A stretch of DNA of 64,000 nt from Bacteroidia bacterium (GCA_030430575.1 JAUIKF010000003.1:186001-250000), one strand, 5' to 3'; counted from the stretch's first letter, positions 52,654-61,408 are shown. Made by a program: numbers and translations. The notes: generated by a model from the letters alone, not told the origin.

Positions 52654-53849
52654 TACAAATCCATCGTCAAATACTGGTTGTGGCTGGAGACGATCTTCAG
52701 TGCCACTTCCAGCGCACGCTGCTGGCGGTAGAAAGCCGCAAATGATTTAAAATCATAAATGAGGTTAGATCGAGTACCATCCACCAACTCCACTAAGTCA
52801 TTGGAGTGGGCAATGCGGTTGCGGAGCATGTTGATGATATTGGGATGTTGGATGGGACTCCAATTGATAGGTTCATGGTCCCTTCGATAGTTGTACAAGA
52901 CAAGCAGTGTCTTGAGGTAAAGCTTCTCTAAGTCAGAGTATTTGAGGATGGCCTCAGAATCTCCATTTTTTCGCTGGCGGGTATCCTGAACTTCCCTCTC
53001 AGAGACGGGTGGTTGATCCATATTGCGTAGCACATATAGGTCTTTCAGTTGCACCTTGCGCATGGTTAATGCCTTGACCATTTCACGCTCCAGGTGATGG
53101 AGTCGCTGGAAAGTTTGGGTAAAGACTGGCAGACGGTTGTAATCGGAGAAATGAACCATCCCTACTCGTTTTCCCCTATCCATTACAAATAATAGGGAGC
53201 TATAGCGCAATTTTTCATACACATCATCCTTAAATAAGGCTTCACTCGGATGAACTGTTTTTAACTCATCCATCAATTCCCTCCGTGTTTTATACACCAA
53301 AATAGGGGTGATAGAATACACGATTTCAGAATCTAGCTGATGGAAGAAAGACGCTGTAATCTCCTCCCAGTCAGCATCAGTAAGGCTTTTGGGGAGCTTC
53401 TGTCGGAGCCTACGTAGCAGTTCATCGGCGATTTTTTTCATAAAAACCCCAACAATCTCATTCACCAATTGCGAATTGATAAGGGAACGGGTTTTCATTT
53501 TCTCTTTGATCAACCCCTTAAAGGCATTCCCCATATCCACCACCACCTCAGTCACTGTTGGATAGGTATCATAGTTCAGTTTATCAGCCGTCAGGATTCG
53601 TAGCTTACGGATCACCTCTCCATTAAATTTATAGAGAACGTCCTGGACAAGCTCAGCCTTCCGGTTGGGATCTACCAGCTCTTTTTTAGCAAATGTACCA
53701 TCTCTTTGCAACTGGTAATACACATAATCGTCTTCGGCGGAAGGCATGTAAAAAATTTTTCTTTCCTTACAGAAAGACACGCATATATCCACATGCGCGG
53801 GATCAAAATAGGCGACCTCTTTGGTCATTATATCTGCAATCGTAAGCAT
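52653..53849 (-). CDS. CBS-like protein with C-terminal HEPN-like RxxxxH domain
   Basis: 398 residues, cytoplasmic. The N-terminus looks like a CBS half (TIADIMTKEVAYFDP...FCKERKIFYMPS); a second CBS-like strand-helix unit is near 225-260 (LLFVMDRGKRVGMVHFSDYN), with a helical insert between. The C-terminal 110 residues are helical with Leu-Arg-Asn-Arg-Ile-Ala-His (Arg343, His348) in NMLRNRIAHSNDLVELV, the RxxxxH pattern of HEPN RNases and related proteins. CBS domains bind nucleotides, so a nucleotide-controlled HEPN effector is conceivable; this is inference. Convergent with the motor pair and 76 bp from it. Confidence 0.65.
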   Translation of the reverse strand: MLTIADIMTKEVAYFDPAHVDICVSFCKERKIFYMPSAEDDYVYYQLQRDGTFAKKELVDPNRKAELVQDVLYKFNGEVIRKLRILTADKLNYDTYPTVTEVVVDMGNAFKGLIKEKMKTRSLINSQLVNEIVGVFMKKIADELLRRLRQKLPKSLTDADWEEITASFFHQLDSEIVYSITPILVYKTRRELMDELKTVHPSEALFKDDVYEKLRYSSLLFVMDRGKRVGMVHFSDYNRLPVFTQTFQRLHHLEREMVKALTMRKVQLKDLYVLRNMDQPPVSEREVQDTRQRKNGDSEAILKYSDLEKLYLKTLLVLYNYRRDHEPINWSPIQHPNIINMLRNRIAHSNDLVELVDGTRSNLIYDFKSFAAFYRQQRALEVALKIVSSHNQYLTMDL

Positions 53850-53952
53850 ACAACAAATTTAAGCGTTGTCGCGAATTATGGAAATCGGAAAAGTTTGGAT
53901 GTTTAGGAAATAATGCGTCTATTTCGGCATACAAATTAGCCAGTACTTTTTC

Positions 53953-54645
53953 ATGAAACAAACGCACCTTTGGCAACTTTGCCTAGCCATCACTTTAATG
54001 GCCTTCACAGCATGTACCCCCGCTAGTACTGAAAGGTCCAAACTGGAAGACAAAACAGGTATTCCTGACACCTTGTATTTCGGCGATCAGCCTATTCCCT
54101 TATCTCAAGGCGATAGCACTTGCCTCGCACAGCCAGCCGCTATCTGTGAATATGGGTTACAAATCGCATTTTTGGGAATGCCTTTGTCAGCATTGCACGT
54201 CGACGACGAAGGTGTACAAATTACGGACCGCAAATTTTCAGAAGGTGGGTATGAGTGGATGGGAAAGGAAATCAGCTTCCCTGATGGCGGCAAAATCATG
54301 CTTGAAGGGGAATTTGTGGATGCGGGTGATCCTGCAAAGCGTTTACCCAATAGTACGATCAATCGCATTCGAATAGAAAGTGAACAGTTCCGTACCCTCA
54401 ACGGTATCAGCGTTGGCAGCGCCATTGCCGAACTGCGAAGCCAATATCCAGACTCGGCATTCCGAGCTTATTATATCCCTGAGTACGAGATGGTTGACAT
54501 CAGCCTTCCAGAGCTGAGTCGTCTGCATTTCAACGTTCCAGGCAACGACACCATCTCCCAACAGGCCAATGGGGAATTGCTTATTATTCCCATTGAACAA
54601 CTCAATCAGGATCAAGCAATCAAGGCAATTGTAGTGGTTATGTGA
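53953..54645 (+). CDS. Lipoprotein of unknown function
   Basis: 230 residues. Lipobox FTAC (Cys21) after a hydrophobic signal (LCLAITLMAFTAC). The mature part has mixed strands and a late LSRLHFNVPGNDTISQ segment; two Cys in STCLAQPAAICEYG may pair. No family recognised. It stands alone: the CBS-HEPN-like gene is divergent upstream, and palindromic element B follows the stop. Confidence 0.75.
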   Translation: MKQTHLWQLCLAITLMAFTACTPASTERSKLEDKTGIPDTLYFGDQPIPLSQGDSTCLAQPAAICEYGLQIAFLGMPLSALHVDDEGVQITDRKFSEGGYEWMGKEISFPDGGKIMLEGEFVDAGDPAKRLPNSTINRIRIESEQFRTLNGISVGSAIAELRSQYPDSAFRAYYIPEYEMVDISLPELSRLHFNVPGNDTISQQANGELLIIPIEQLNQDQAIKAIVVVM

Positions 54646-54916
54646 GAAGTGAGACCGCTCGGGTTCGAAGACTCACCCTCGCTACGAGAACCGAGATCGT
54701 TCGGCTTGAAGGCCTCACTGCGAGACAGTTCGCCTTTCAGGCTCGCTTCGAGACTAAAGGCATGATATCTTTTCTTTTCTCGCAGCGAGGCGAGTCTTCG
54801 AGCCGAGCGGTCTCGCAGTGAAGGCGAGTCTTCGAGCCTGAACGGTCTCGCAGTGAGCCCTTTAGGGCGAACGATCACGCAGCGAGGGCTGAGCTTGCCG
54901 AAGCCCGAGCGGTCTC
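54645..54916 (+). repeat. GAGACCGCTCGG palindromic intergenic element, copy B
   Basis: Left half: GACCGCTCGGGTTCGAAGAC, GATCGTTCGGCTTGAAGGCC and similar. Core: GACTAAAGGCATGATATC then TTTTCTTTTCTCGCAG. Right half: inverse modules GGCGAGTCTTCGAGCCGAGC and GGTCTCGCAGTGA repeated three to four times. The halves can fold into a long hairpin. A palindrome GGGCTGAGC...CCGAAGCCC is at 54886-54906. Frames crossing it are artefacts. Confidence 0.85.
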
Positions 54917-54917
54917 C

Positions 54918-57278
54918 CTAATACTTAATCGTAACCCCTAAACTTGGCAGAATAGGCAATTGATAGATCGGGCGGAAACGCACCCGATCAAAATAGAAGA
55001 TATTATCTCGGTCGTAGGTATTGACAAAGGTTAAATTGGCTTCGAGAAGCCAATCGTTTTTGATGAGCCAGCGACGCTTAAAGGAGACATCCATTCGGTG
55101 ATAATAGGGCAGTCGTCCACCATTCAACTCATCTGCCAATAATAGACCTAATGATCCATTCTGAGTAGATATATCTGTTTGAGCCCCATCATCCTGGAAG
55201 TCTAATCGCTCAAAATATCCTTGTGTTTGGGTAAATGGGAATCCAGATCCTAGGCTCCAGCGGGCACTGATTTCCCACGCATGTTCTCTGAACTTAGGGG
55301 CCCGTTTACGCCCTTCATCATCTTCTACATACTTAAACCGATTGAAGCGATAAGAACCCACCAAATTGACGTTATGCCTCCGGTCAAATACTGTTGGGTA
55401 TATGCGAATGGGGTCTTCCCTGGTTACTTTAGCCCAGCCATAAGTTCCATATAAGTACCACTCTGGCGTTTGGTATTTGAGCATTAGGTCAAACCCATAC
55501 GCCAGCCCAGTTTCTGTGATGAAATTCGGCTCATCAGGAAATAGTTTGTCTCGATTGATATTGGTCAATTGGGTAAAATCCTTTACCCATCCCTCCACAC
55601 TTGTGGCGAGGTTGGAGGCAAGTTCTAATTCCATTCCTCCTACAAAATGAAAAGCTGTCTGAAGGTTATGATTTTTTACTGGATTATCTAGCCCGGTAGG
55701 GGCAGATAAAATCCCTTGGAAAAAATTCACCACATCTCGGTCAGAGGCGGCTGACATCAAGTTTTGGGTATAAAGCCCTGTTGCTGCACTGAAACTGACG
55801 CGTGGAAGATTTATTTTAAGGCGAAGTCGTGGCTCTAAGGCAATTTGCGCTTGATCATTATAATAATGGACCCTTAAGCTTGGCTCTAAAACGACCAGGT
55901 CCCACAAAGAGTCTGGCCCCGTTTGGTAAAAAGCTCTGGACCGGAAGACCTTTTTGTAATCAGCATATACGGCCAGTTCACTATTACTCGCTGTAGACCT
56001 AGTCACAAACCCTAGAGAATTGGTGAACTGATAGTCGGTACTAAAACCAAGGAAAATGATCCCAGCAGAGACTTCGTCAATGGAATTCACAATGTAGCTC
56101 ACATCTAGCCCCCCATTAAATCCGCTAATGCTACTATTTCGCGGGAACTGTTCTGAGGGCGTATTGAGCCCCACATCATACCGTGACCAGGCAAAATTGG
56201 CCTGGATGATGGCACCAGCTTCTTGTGGAAGCAGCATAAAGTTGGCACCGCCCCCAGCAGCACTCCAGCCAATATCCGCGGCTGATATACCATAGTTGAC
56301 ATTGTCGGTATTATAGAATCCAAAGATATTGGCAAAGTTCACGCCATCAGAGAAAGTCAATTTCCCATAAAAATCCGTGAAATTATAAGGCAATCCCAAT
56401 GTATCATCGATATAGGGATAAAAGGTGGTACTGGTTTGATCAATATAATTTTTACGATAAGACACCAGAAAGCTAGAACCACTTCCCAGCCGACGGGATC
56501 GCTTGAGCGGACCTTCAACCATTGCATTCACTGAGAAGGGGTTGATGTTTAATTTCCCCCTTACCTTATTGAAGTTTCCATTTCTGGTTTTGATATCAAT
56601 TACAGAAGAAATACGCCCACCAAATTTGGCAGGGAAGCCCGCAGAATGCACGTCCACACTTCTGATATAGTCTGGGTCAAAAGTGCTAAACAGCCCAATC
56701 GAGTGAAAGGGCGCATACACGATCATCCCATCCAACATGGTCATGTTTTGAATAGGAGTCCCTCCTCGAATGTATACTTGCCCTCCCTGGTCTCCAGTAA
56801 ACACAATTCCTGGAACTACTTGCAAGTACTGGATGAGGTCAGGCGTACCAATAGAAGGCAACAGGTTAATGTCCTTAGCAGAGACTTCTATTTTTCCCAA
56901 AGTCACCTTCTTCGTCTGTATTTTGCCATTGGTTTGCGCCGTGATCTCTACCTCTTCCAGGTATACAGCCCCTTCTTCCAAGACAAACCTAGGCGTAAGT
57001 TTTTGATTCTTTTCCAGGGTAATGGATTGCTTCAGGGTATCAAAACCCACATAATAGGCCCAAATCCTATACCGCCCAGCTGGGATTTGGGTGATACTGA
57101 AAATACCCTGATCGTTGGCATAAGCTCCCTTTCCCAAATCGGGCATGTATACACCAGCCCCTGACAAAGGCTCCCCATTGACGTCAATGACAGTTCCCCG
57201 CAATTGACCATTCTGGGCCCATAGGCTTACCATGCCCATGAATAAAAAGATAAGTAATGTTGTTAAAGTACGCCTCAT
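54918..57278 (-). CDS. TonB-dependent receptor with carboxypeptidase-like N-terminal domain
   Basis: Start at ATG 57278 (MRRTLTTLLIFLFMGMVSLW), 786 residues; the open frame to 57326 crosses the promoter. A CarboxypepD_reg-like domain covers about 24-100 (GTVIDVNGEPLSGAGVYMP), a plug domain about 125-235 (LLPSIGTPDLIQYLQVVPGI, VYIRGGTPIQNMTMLDGM), then the 22-strand barrel ending in an aromatic residue (LGVTIKY). It imports an unknown ligand across the outer membrane or serves in signalling. A perfect TTTG-N19-TATCTTTG promoter precedes it. No SusD-like partner. Confidence 0.9.
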   Translation of the reverse strand: MRRTLTTLLIFLFMGMVSLWAQNGQLRGTVIDVNGEPLSGAGVYMPDLGKGAYANDQGIFSITQIPAGRYRIWAYYVGFDTLKQSITLEKNQKLTPRFVLEEGAVYLEEVEITAQTNGKIQTKKVTLGKIEVSAKDINLLPSIGTPDLIQYLQVVPGIVFTGDQGGQVYIRGGTPIQNMTMLDGMIVYAPFHSIGLFSTFDPDYIRSVDVHSAGFPAKFGGRISSVIDIKTRNGNFNKVRGKLNINPFSVNAMVEGPLKRSRRLGSGSSFLVSYRKNYIDQTSTTFYPYIDDTLGLPYNFTDFYGKLTFSDGVNFANIFGFYNTDNVNYGISAADIGWSAAGGGANFMLLPQEAGAIIQANFAWSRYDVGLNTPSEQFPRNSSISGFNGGLDVSYIVNSIDEVSAGIIFLGFSTDYQFTNSLGFVTRSTASNSELAVYADYKKVFRSRAFYQTGPDSLWDLVVLEPSLRVHYYNDQAQIALEPRLRLKINLPRVSFSAATGLYTQNLMSAASDRDVVNFFQGILSAPTGLDNPVKNHNLQTAFHFVGGMELELASNLATSVEGWVKDFTQLTNINRDKLFPDEPNFITETGLAYGFDLMLKYQTPEWYLYGTYGWAKVTREDPIRIYPTVFDRRHNVNLVGSYRFNRFKYVEDDEGRKRAPKFREHAWEISARWSLGSGFPFTQTQGYFERLDFQDDGAQTDISTQNGSLGLLLADELNGGRLPYYHRMDVSFKRRWLIKNDWLLEANLTFVNTYDRDNIFYFDRVRFRPIYQLPILPSLGVTIKY

Positions 57279-57296
57279 TGTTTGAAATATAAGCTT

Positions 57297-57327
57297 CAAA
57301 GATAGGCCCGTATATTGACATTGCAAA
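57297..57327 (-). promoter_or_regulatory. Strong Bacteroidota-type promoter of the 57278 receptor
   Basis: On the minus strand TTTG (57324-57327), 19 bp spacer, TATCTTTG (57297-57304). Both boxes are perfect to the consensus; the ATG is 18 nt downstream of the -7 box. Confidence 0.75.
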
Positions 57328-57349
57328 AGGACAAAGAAAGGATTCAGTT

Positions 57350-57637
57350 ACATGAGATCGCTCGCCCTTCGGGCTCGCTGCGAGAGGCGAGACCGTTCGC
57401 GCCTTCGGCACTCACTGCGAGACCGCTCGGCTCGAAGACTCGCCTCGCTGTGAGATTCACCCTGAGCTTAGTCGAAGGGCTAAAGGCAGGTCATTTTGCC
57501 TCTTCTCTCTTGTCTCGCAGCGAGCGATAGCGAGCGGTCTCGCAGTGAGGAGCGCAGCGACGAACGATCTCGCAGTGAGCGACAGCGAACGGTCTCGCAG
57601 CGAAGGCGAGTCTTCGAGCCTGAGCGGTCTCATTTCC
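57350..57637 (+). repeat. GAGACCGCTCGG palindromic intergenic element, copy C
   Basis: Left modules GAGATCGCTCGCCCTTCGGG, GAGACCGTTCGCGCCTTCGG, GACCGCTCGGCTCGAAGACT; core CTAAAGGCAGGTC then TTCTCTCTTGTCTCGCAG; right modules GAGCGGTCTCGCAGTGA, GAACGATCTCGCAGTGAGCG, GGCGAGTCTTCGAGCC. It fills the space between the two divergent TonB receptor promoters and includes a palindrome at 57460-57479 (CCCTGAGCTTAGTCGAAGGG). Confidence 0.85.
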
Positions 57638-57664
57638 AATTCTCCTTCCACTGCCTTACATTTG
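57633..57664 (+). promoter_or_regulatory. Promoter of the TPP riboswitch transcript
   Basis: TACATTTG (57657-57664) is a full TAnnTTTG match; TTTC 20 bp upstream is a partial -33 box. The riboswitch P1 stem begins 29 nt downstream. Confidence 0.55.
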
Positions 57665-57693
57665 CACCACAAAATTTTTCCTTCATAGGAAAA

Positions 57694-57783
57694 ATTACCA
57701 GGGGTGCTCCAAAAATGGGGCTGAGATTATACCCTAAGAACCTGCTCTCGGTAATGCGAGCGAAGGGAGAACGGTATGGTAAT
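57694..57783 (+). ncRNA. TPP (THI-element) riboswitch
   Basis: The conserved cores GGGGTGC, GGCTGAGAT, ACCC, GAACCTG and GTAATGCGAGCGAAGGGA appear in order. P1 is a perfect 7-bp pair, ATTACCA (57694-57700) with TGGTAAT (57777-57783). It lies in the leader of the TonB receptor at 57872, 88 nt from its ATG. When thiamin pyrophosphate is bound, expression is expected to fall. Confidence 0.95.
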
Positions 57784-57791
57784 TAATATTC

Positions 57792-57811
57792 AAAGGGCTC
57801 CCCTGCCCTTT
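57792..57811 (+). promoter_or_regulatory. Hairpin between riboswitch and start codon
   Basis: AAAGGGC, loop TCCCCT, GCCCTTT: a 7-bp stem 8 nt after P1. It has no following T-run, so it is not a simple terminator; it may be part of the expression platform. Confidence 0.45.
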
Positions 57812-57871
57812 AGAGATCAAGAATTAATGGATTGAAAGATTATTAATTCGCCATTTTTAACAACTATTTAC

Positions 57872-60280
57872 ATGCGATTTTTAAGTTTAATGACAGCATT
57901 TTTGCTGTTACCTATTTGCTTGTTTAGTCAAAACAACCACTCCCTCGAAGTTCAAGTAGTAGCGCAAGGGAGTAAAGAGAATATTTCCTCTGCCAAAGTA
58001 TCTATCGTAGAAATAGGACAGGAGAACCCTTCTAATTTGCAAGGGAAAGTCAGATTTACGGGTCTAAGTACTGGAACCTATACTGTGATTGTGGAGAAAG
58101 AAGGCTATATCGATTGGGAGCAAACAGTGGAATTGGACGGTAATGTTACAGTAAAAGCAATCCTGTTGGCGGAATTTGCAGAGATAAGTGAAATCCTCAT
58201 TTCCTCCACACGCGCTACTGACCAAACAGCAACCACTTATTCAGAACTAACCAAAAAAGAGGTTCAAGAACAGAATTTTGGACAGGATTTACCCTTTCTC
58301 CTGAATCGAATGCCCTCAACGGTAGCTACCTCTGATGCAGGCGCAGGCATAGGATACACCGCCTTGCGAATTCGAGGAAGTGATCCTACGCGTACCAACA
58401 TCACCATCAATGACGTACCGCTCAATGACCCAGAATCTCACTTTACCTTTTTGGTAAATTTGCCTGATTTTGCCTCTTCTGTCCAGAGCCTCCAAGTGCA
58501 GCGAGGCGTAGGCACTTCTACCAATGGCGCAGGCGCTTTTGGGGCTAGTGTCAACATTCAGACTACCAACCTCAGCCTTCAGCCATACGCCGAATTCAAC
58601 AACAGCTATGGCTCGTTCAATTCCTGGAAAAACACGCTCTCAGCAGGGACAGGACTGATTGAAGACAAGTTTGCCTTAGATGTCCGCCTATCAAAGATCA
58701 CTAGTGATGGATTTGTAGACCGCGCTTCTTCCGATCTCAAGTCATTTTTTGTTTCAGGGAGTTATTTGGGTAAAAAAAGCCAATTGAAGCTGAATATCTT
58801 TTCGGGAAAAGAAGTGACCTACCAGTCTTGGTATGGCTTGCCAGAAAGTAAACTCACTGACGACCGCACCTACAATTTCTACACTTATGACAATGAAGTA
58901 GACAATTACCAACAGGATCACTATCAATTGCAATACACTGCCAACCCTTCAAATGATTTTACTCTCAAGGTGGGGCTACATTACACAAAAGGGAGAGGAT
59001 ATTTTGAGCAATTTCGTGCGGATGATGACCTCGCCGATTACGGACTGGCCAATATCGTATTAGGAGACACTTCTATTTCTTCCTCCGACATTATTCGTCG
59101 CAGGTGGTTGGACAATGACTTTTATGGAGCGACGTATGCCTTCAATTATCAGGCAAATGAGAAGTTGAAATTCACCTTAGGAGGAGCGTGGAATCAATAC
59201 GATGGAGACCATTTTGGAGAAGTGATCTGGGCGCGGTATGCCAGTTCGAGTGACATCCGAGATCGCTATTACGAAAGCAGAGGCTTCAAGACAGACTTCA
59301 ACACCTATTTTAAAACTATTTTCCAAGCCACTGATAACCTCAGCGCCTATATTGATCTCCAATATCGTCTAATAGGCTATCAGTTCGGGGATAGTACCCT
59401 ACTTGCGCCAGGGAAGGACAATGACGGGCAAGCTATCCTGGGAGACTATACCTATCAATTCTTCAACCCTAAATTTGGCCTTACGTACCAACTTTCGCCC
59501 CAACAACAGGCTTACGCTTCCTTTAGCATCGGAAATCGCGAACCAGTCCGCAATGACTTCACTGATGCACCAGAAGGACGGACACCAGAACACGAGACAT
59601 TGCGCAACCTGGAAATCGGCTATCGCATGCAGCAGAAGAAAGTAGCCCTCCAGGTCAATTATTTTTTGATGGATTACACCAATCAGCTGGTGATCAATGG
59701 AGAACTCAATGATGTAGGAGCCGCCCTCCGTCAAAACGTTCCTGACTCCTATCGCATGGGCGTAGAAGTTGACGGAAAAGTTGACATCACCCCTACCCTA
59801 TCTTTCAGCGCCAATGCAGCCATTAGCCAAAATAAAATCAAGGAGTTCTCTGAATTGATCTACCAATATGATGCGGATTTTAATTTTATCGGTACACGAA
59901 CGGTGACTTATGAGGATACCGATATTGCGCTTTCTCCTAACCTGATTGGCGGGGCGACATTGAGTTATCGACCTATTAAAGGGCTGGATATCAGCCTATT
60001 GAGCAAATACGTCAGCCGACAGTACCTCGACAATACTAATCAGGAGTCACGGAGCATTGATCCCTTTTGGGTCAATGACCTTCGGATTTGGTACAGCTTC
60101 CAGCCTTCCTGGGCTAAGGAAATCCGCATCGGATTTCTCCTCAATAACTTCCTCAATGAAACATTTGAGGCAAATGGATATACCTACAATTATGAATATG
60201 CGGGGCAATTGGTGGTGGAGAATTTCTATTATCCACAGGCTGGGACGAATTATTTTGTGAATATAGGGGTGCGCTTTTAG
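57872..60280 (+). CDS. TonB-dependent receptor under TPP riboswitch, probable thiamin importer
   Basis: 802 residues. Signal peptide (about 1-20), carboxypeptidase-regulatory-like domain (25-105), plug (about 108-225: LPFLLNRMPSTVATSDAGAG, LRIRGSDPTRTNITINDVPL), barrel to the terminal Phe (YFVNIGVRF). The TPP riboswitch in its leader is direct evidence for thiamin-related regulation; riboswitch-linked receptors of this type have been predicted as thiamin transporters in Bacteroidota. TonB-driven uptake of thiamin or a precursor across the outer membrane is therefore the best call. The inner-membrane partner (PnuT-like) is not in the window. Confidence 0.9.
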   Translation: MRFLSLMTAFLLLPICLFSQNNHSLEVQVVAQGSKENISSAKVSIVEIGQENPSNLQGKVRFTGLSTGTYTVIVEKEGYIDWEQTVELDGNVTVKAILLAEFAEISEILISSTRATDQTATTYSELTKKEVQEQNFGQDLPFLLNRMPSTVATSDAGAGIGYTALRIRGSDPTRTNITINDVPLNDPESHFTFLVNLPDFASSVQSLQVQRGVGTSTNGAGAFGASVNIQTTNLSLQPYAEFNNSYGSFNSWKNTLSAGTGLIEDKFALDVRLSKITSDGFVDRASSDLKSFFVSGSYLGKKSQLKLNIFSGKEVTYQSWYGLPESKLTDDRTYNFYTYDNEVDNYQQDHYQLQYTANPSNDFTLKVGLHYTKGRGYFEQFRADDDLADYGLANIVLGDTSISSSDIIRRRWLDNDFYGATYAFNYQANEKLKFTLGGAWNQYDGDHFGEVIWARYASSSDIRDRYYESRGFKTDFNTYFKTIFQATDNLSAYIDLQYRLIGYQFGDSTLLAPGKDNDGQAILGDYTYQFFNPKFGLTYQLSPQQQAYASFSIGNREPVRNDFTDAPEGRTPEHETLRNLEIGYRMQQKKVALQVNYFLMDYTNQLVINGELNDVGAALRQNVPDSYRMGVEVDGKVDITPTLSFSANAAISQNKIKEFSELIYQYDADFNFIGTRTVTYEDTDIALSPNLIGGATLSYRPIKGLDISLLSKYVSRQYLDNTNQESRSIDPFWVNDLRIWYSFQPSWAKEIRIGFLLNNFLNETFEANGYTYNYEYAGQLVVENFYYPQAGTNYFVNIGVRF

Positions 60281-60359
60281 GACAGGATAAACATGATTTT
60301 CAGGATGGACAAGATGAAAATTACTTTTCCTGTTTATCCTGAAAATCCAGTCAATCCTG
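60281..60359. repeat. Inverted intergenic repeat (ACAGGAT...ATCCTGT)
   Basis: GACAGGATAAACATGATTTT at the left and GAAAATCCAGTCAATCCTGT at the right are near-complementary, with GATTTTCAGGAT/ATCCTGAAAATC as the strongest arms. It lies between convergent genes and overlaps the last bases of the DUF1460 gene; it may terminate both transcripts. Confidence 0.65.
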
Positions 60360-61199
60360 TAATTCCTCCAACCTACTCACGATAATCCCCGTCTGACGAC
60401 GATTGCCTGCCAGATATTCTGCTAGGGGTAGTTTGCTGATTTCAACTTCATTGGAGCCAGTGGAGGCATGCATGAGGTGTAACCGCCCGTTTTTCCAAAC
60501 TGCAATGCCCGTATGAGAGACATCAAGTCCATCAATACTGGTGGTGATAGCGATGAGATCACCTCCTTGGATATTCTCCTCGTGAATCCGGAGTGAATCC
60601 TTAGGAATATAACAACGGTCTTGTTGATTTAAGGCGGCTTCAACTTGCTGTATTTCAGCATAATAACCATCATTTGATAGCTGTGCATACGCTGACCGAT
60701 GGGTTGACATGAAATTGATTTGTTTGGGGTATGGAATGCCTCCGACTTCAGCTGTCACGTCTCTGACAATCCCCTTTTGTGTGTTATTGTGGATCCATTC
60801 GGTAAAATAATGTAAGCGCGAGGCGTAGCTTTCCATTTCACCATCTCGATAGCGTAGTTGCCGCAATTCATTCTGAAATTCCTCAAAGGTCAAGCTATCG
60901 CGCTTGACGAGGCGCGAAAAGACCACGACGTTTTCTAAGAAAGTAGTACAATCTAAGCCATCAAGGTAAATGACGAGTTGTTCTTCATTGCCTTTTTCCA
61001 GCGTTTTGGCTTCGTAGGGTGTACCAATAAAGCGTTTGCCTACATAGACTGCGAGGTCTCCGATAGGCATTTCTACTAATTCAGGCTTATTAAGCATCTT
61101 GAGGTAATGCTCACAGAGTTCGTGATCTGCCTGAGTGCAATGGACTTGGGCATGAAGGCTTGTAGCTAACAGAAACAGAAGGGGGAAGATGAATTTCAT
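60351..61199 (-). CDS. DUF1460 family putative N-acetylmuramoyl-L-alanine amidase
   Basis: 282 residues. Signal peptide (MKFIFPLLFLLATSLHA). The NlpC/P60-like catalytic Cys lies in YLDGLDCTTFLENV and the His in LDVSHTGIAVWKNGRLH, followed by LMHASTGSNEVEISKLPLAE, a typical DUF1460 ending. Members cleave peptidoglycan-type amide bonds in the periplasm or on the surface. Transcribed alone, convergent with the thiamin receptor. Confidence 0.92.
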   Translation of the reverse strand: MKFIFPLLFLLATSLHAQVHCTQADHELCEHYLKMLNKPELVEMPIGDLAVYVGKRFIGTPYEAKTLEKGNEEQLVIYLDGLDCTTFLENVVVFSRLVKRDSLTFEEFQNELRQLRYRDGEMESYASRLHYFTEWIHNNTQKGIVRDVTAEVGGIPYPKQINFMSTHRSAYAQLSNDGYYAEIQQVEAALNQQDRCYIPKDSLRIHEENIQGGDLIAITTSIDGLDVSHTGIAVWKNGRLHLMHASTGSNEVEISKLPLAEYLAGNRRQTGIIVSRLEELQD

Positions 61200-61363
61200 G
61201 GGGAGGATGAATTGAAATTGGAGAATTAAAATTGAGACTTGAATTTATCCGATAAGAAACCCTATTTTTGCGGGGCTATAAAAAGTCGATTATCGCTTCT
61301 AATAGCACTAAATAGGCAAAATACTTTAACAAAACCTTAACAAACGGTTCAGAATTTGCCTTT

Positions 61364-61371
61364 TATTTTTG
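61364..61371 (+). promoter_or_regulatory. -7 box of the MoxR-Bat operon
   Basis: TATTTTTG matches TAnnTTTG, 37 nt before the MoxR ATG at 61409. No clear -33 box. Confidence 0.45.
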
Positions 61372-61408
61372 TGATTCATCAAACGCTTGTATAAAACCTG
61401 ATTTACCT

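Noticed and set aside
54612-54878. Minus-strand frame of 88 codons after the lipoprotein gene
   Set aside because: It lies almost wholly inside palindromic element B and its product (RLEDSPSLRDRS and similar) is the translation of the repeat; the same string appears in the frame across element C.
57315-57786. Several overlapping frames (57315-57530, 57496-57786 plus; 57457-57672 minus)
   Set aside because: They read through palindromic element C and the TPP riboswitch; Arg/Ser/Glu-rich products reflect the repeat modules.
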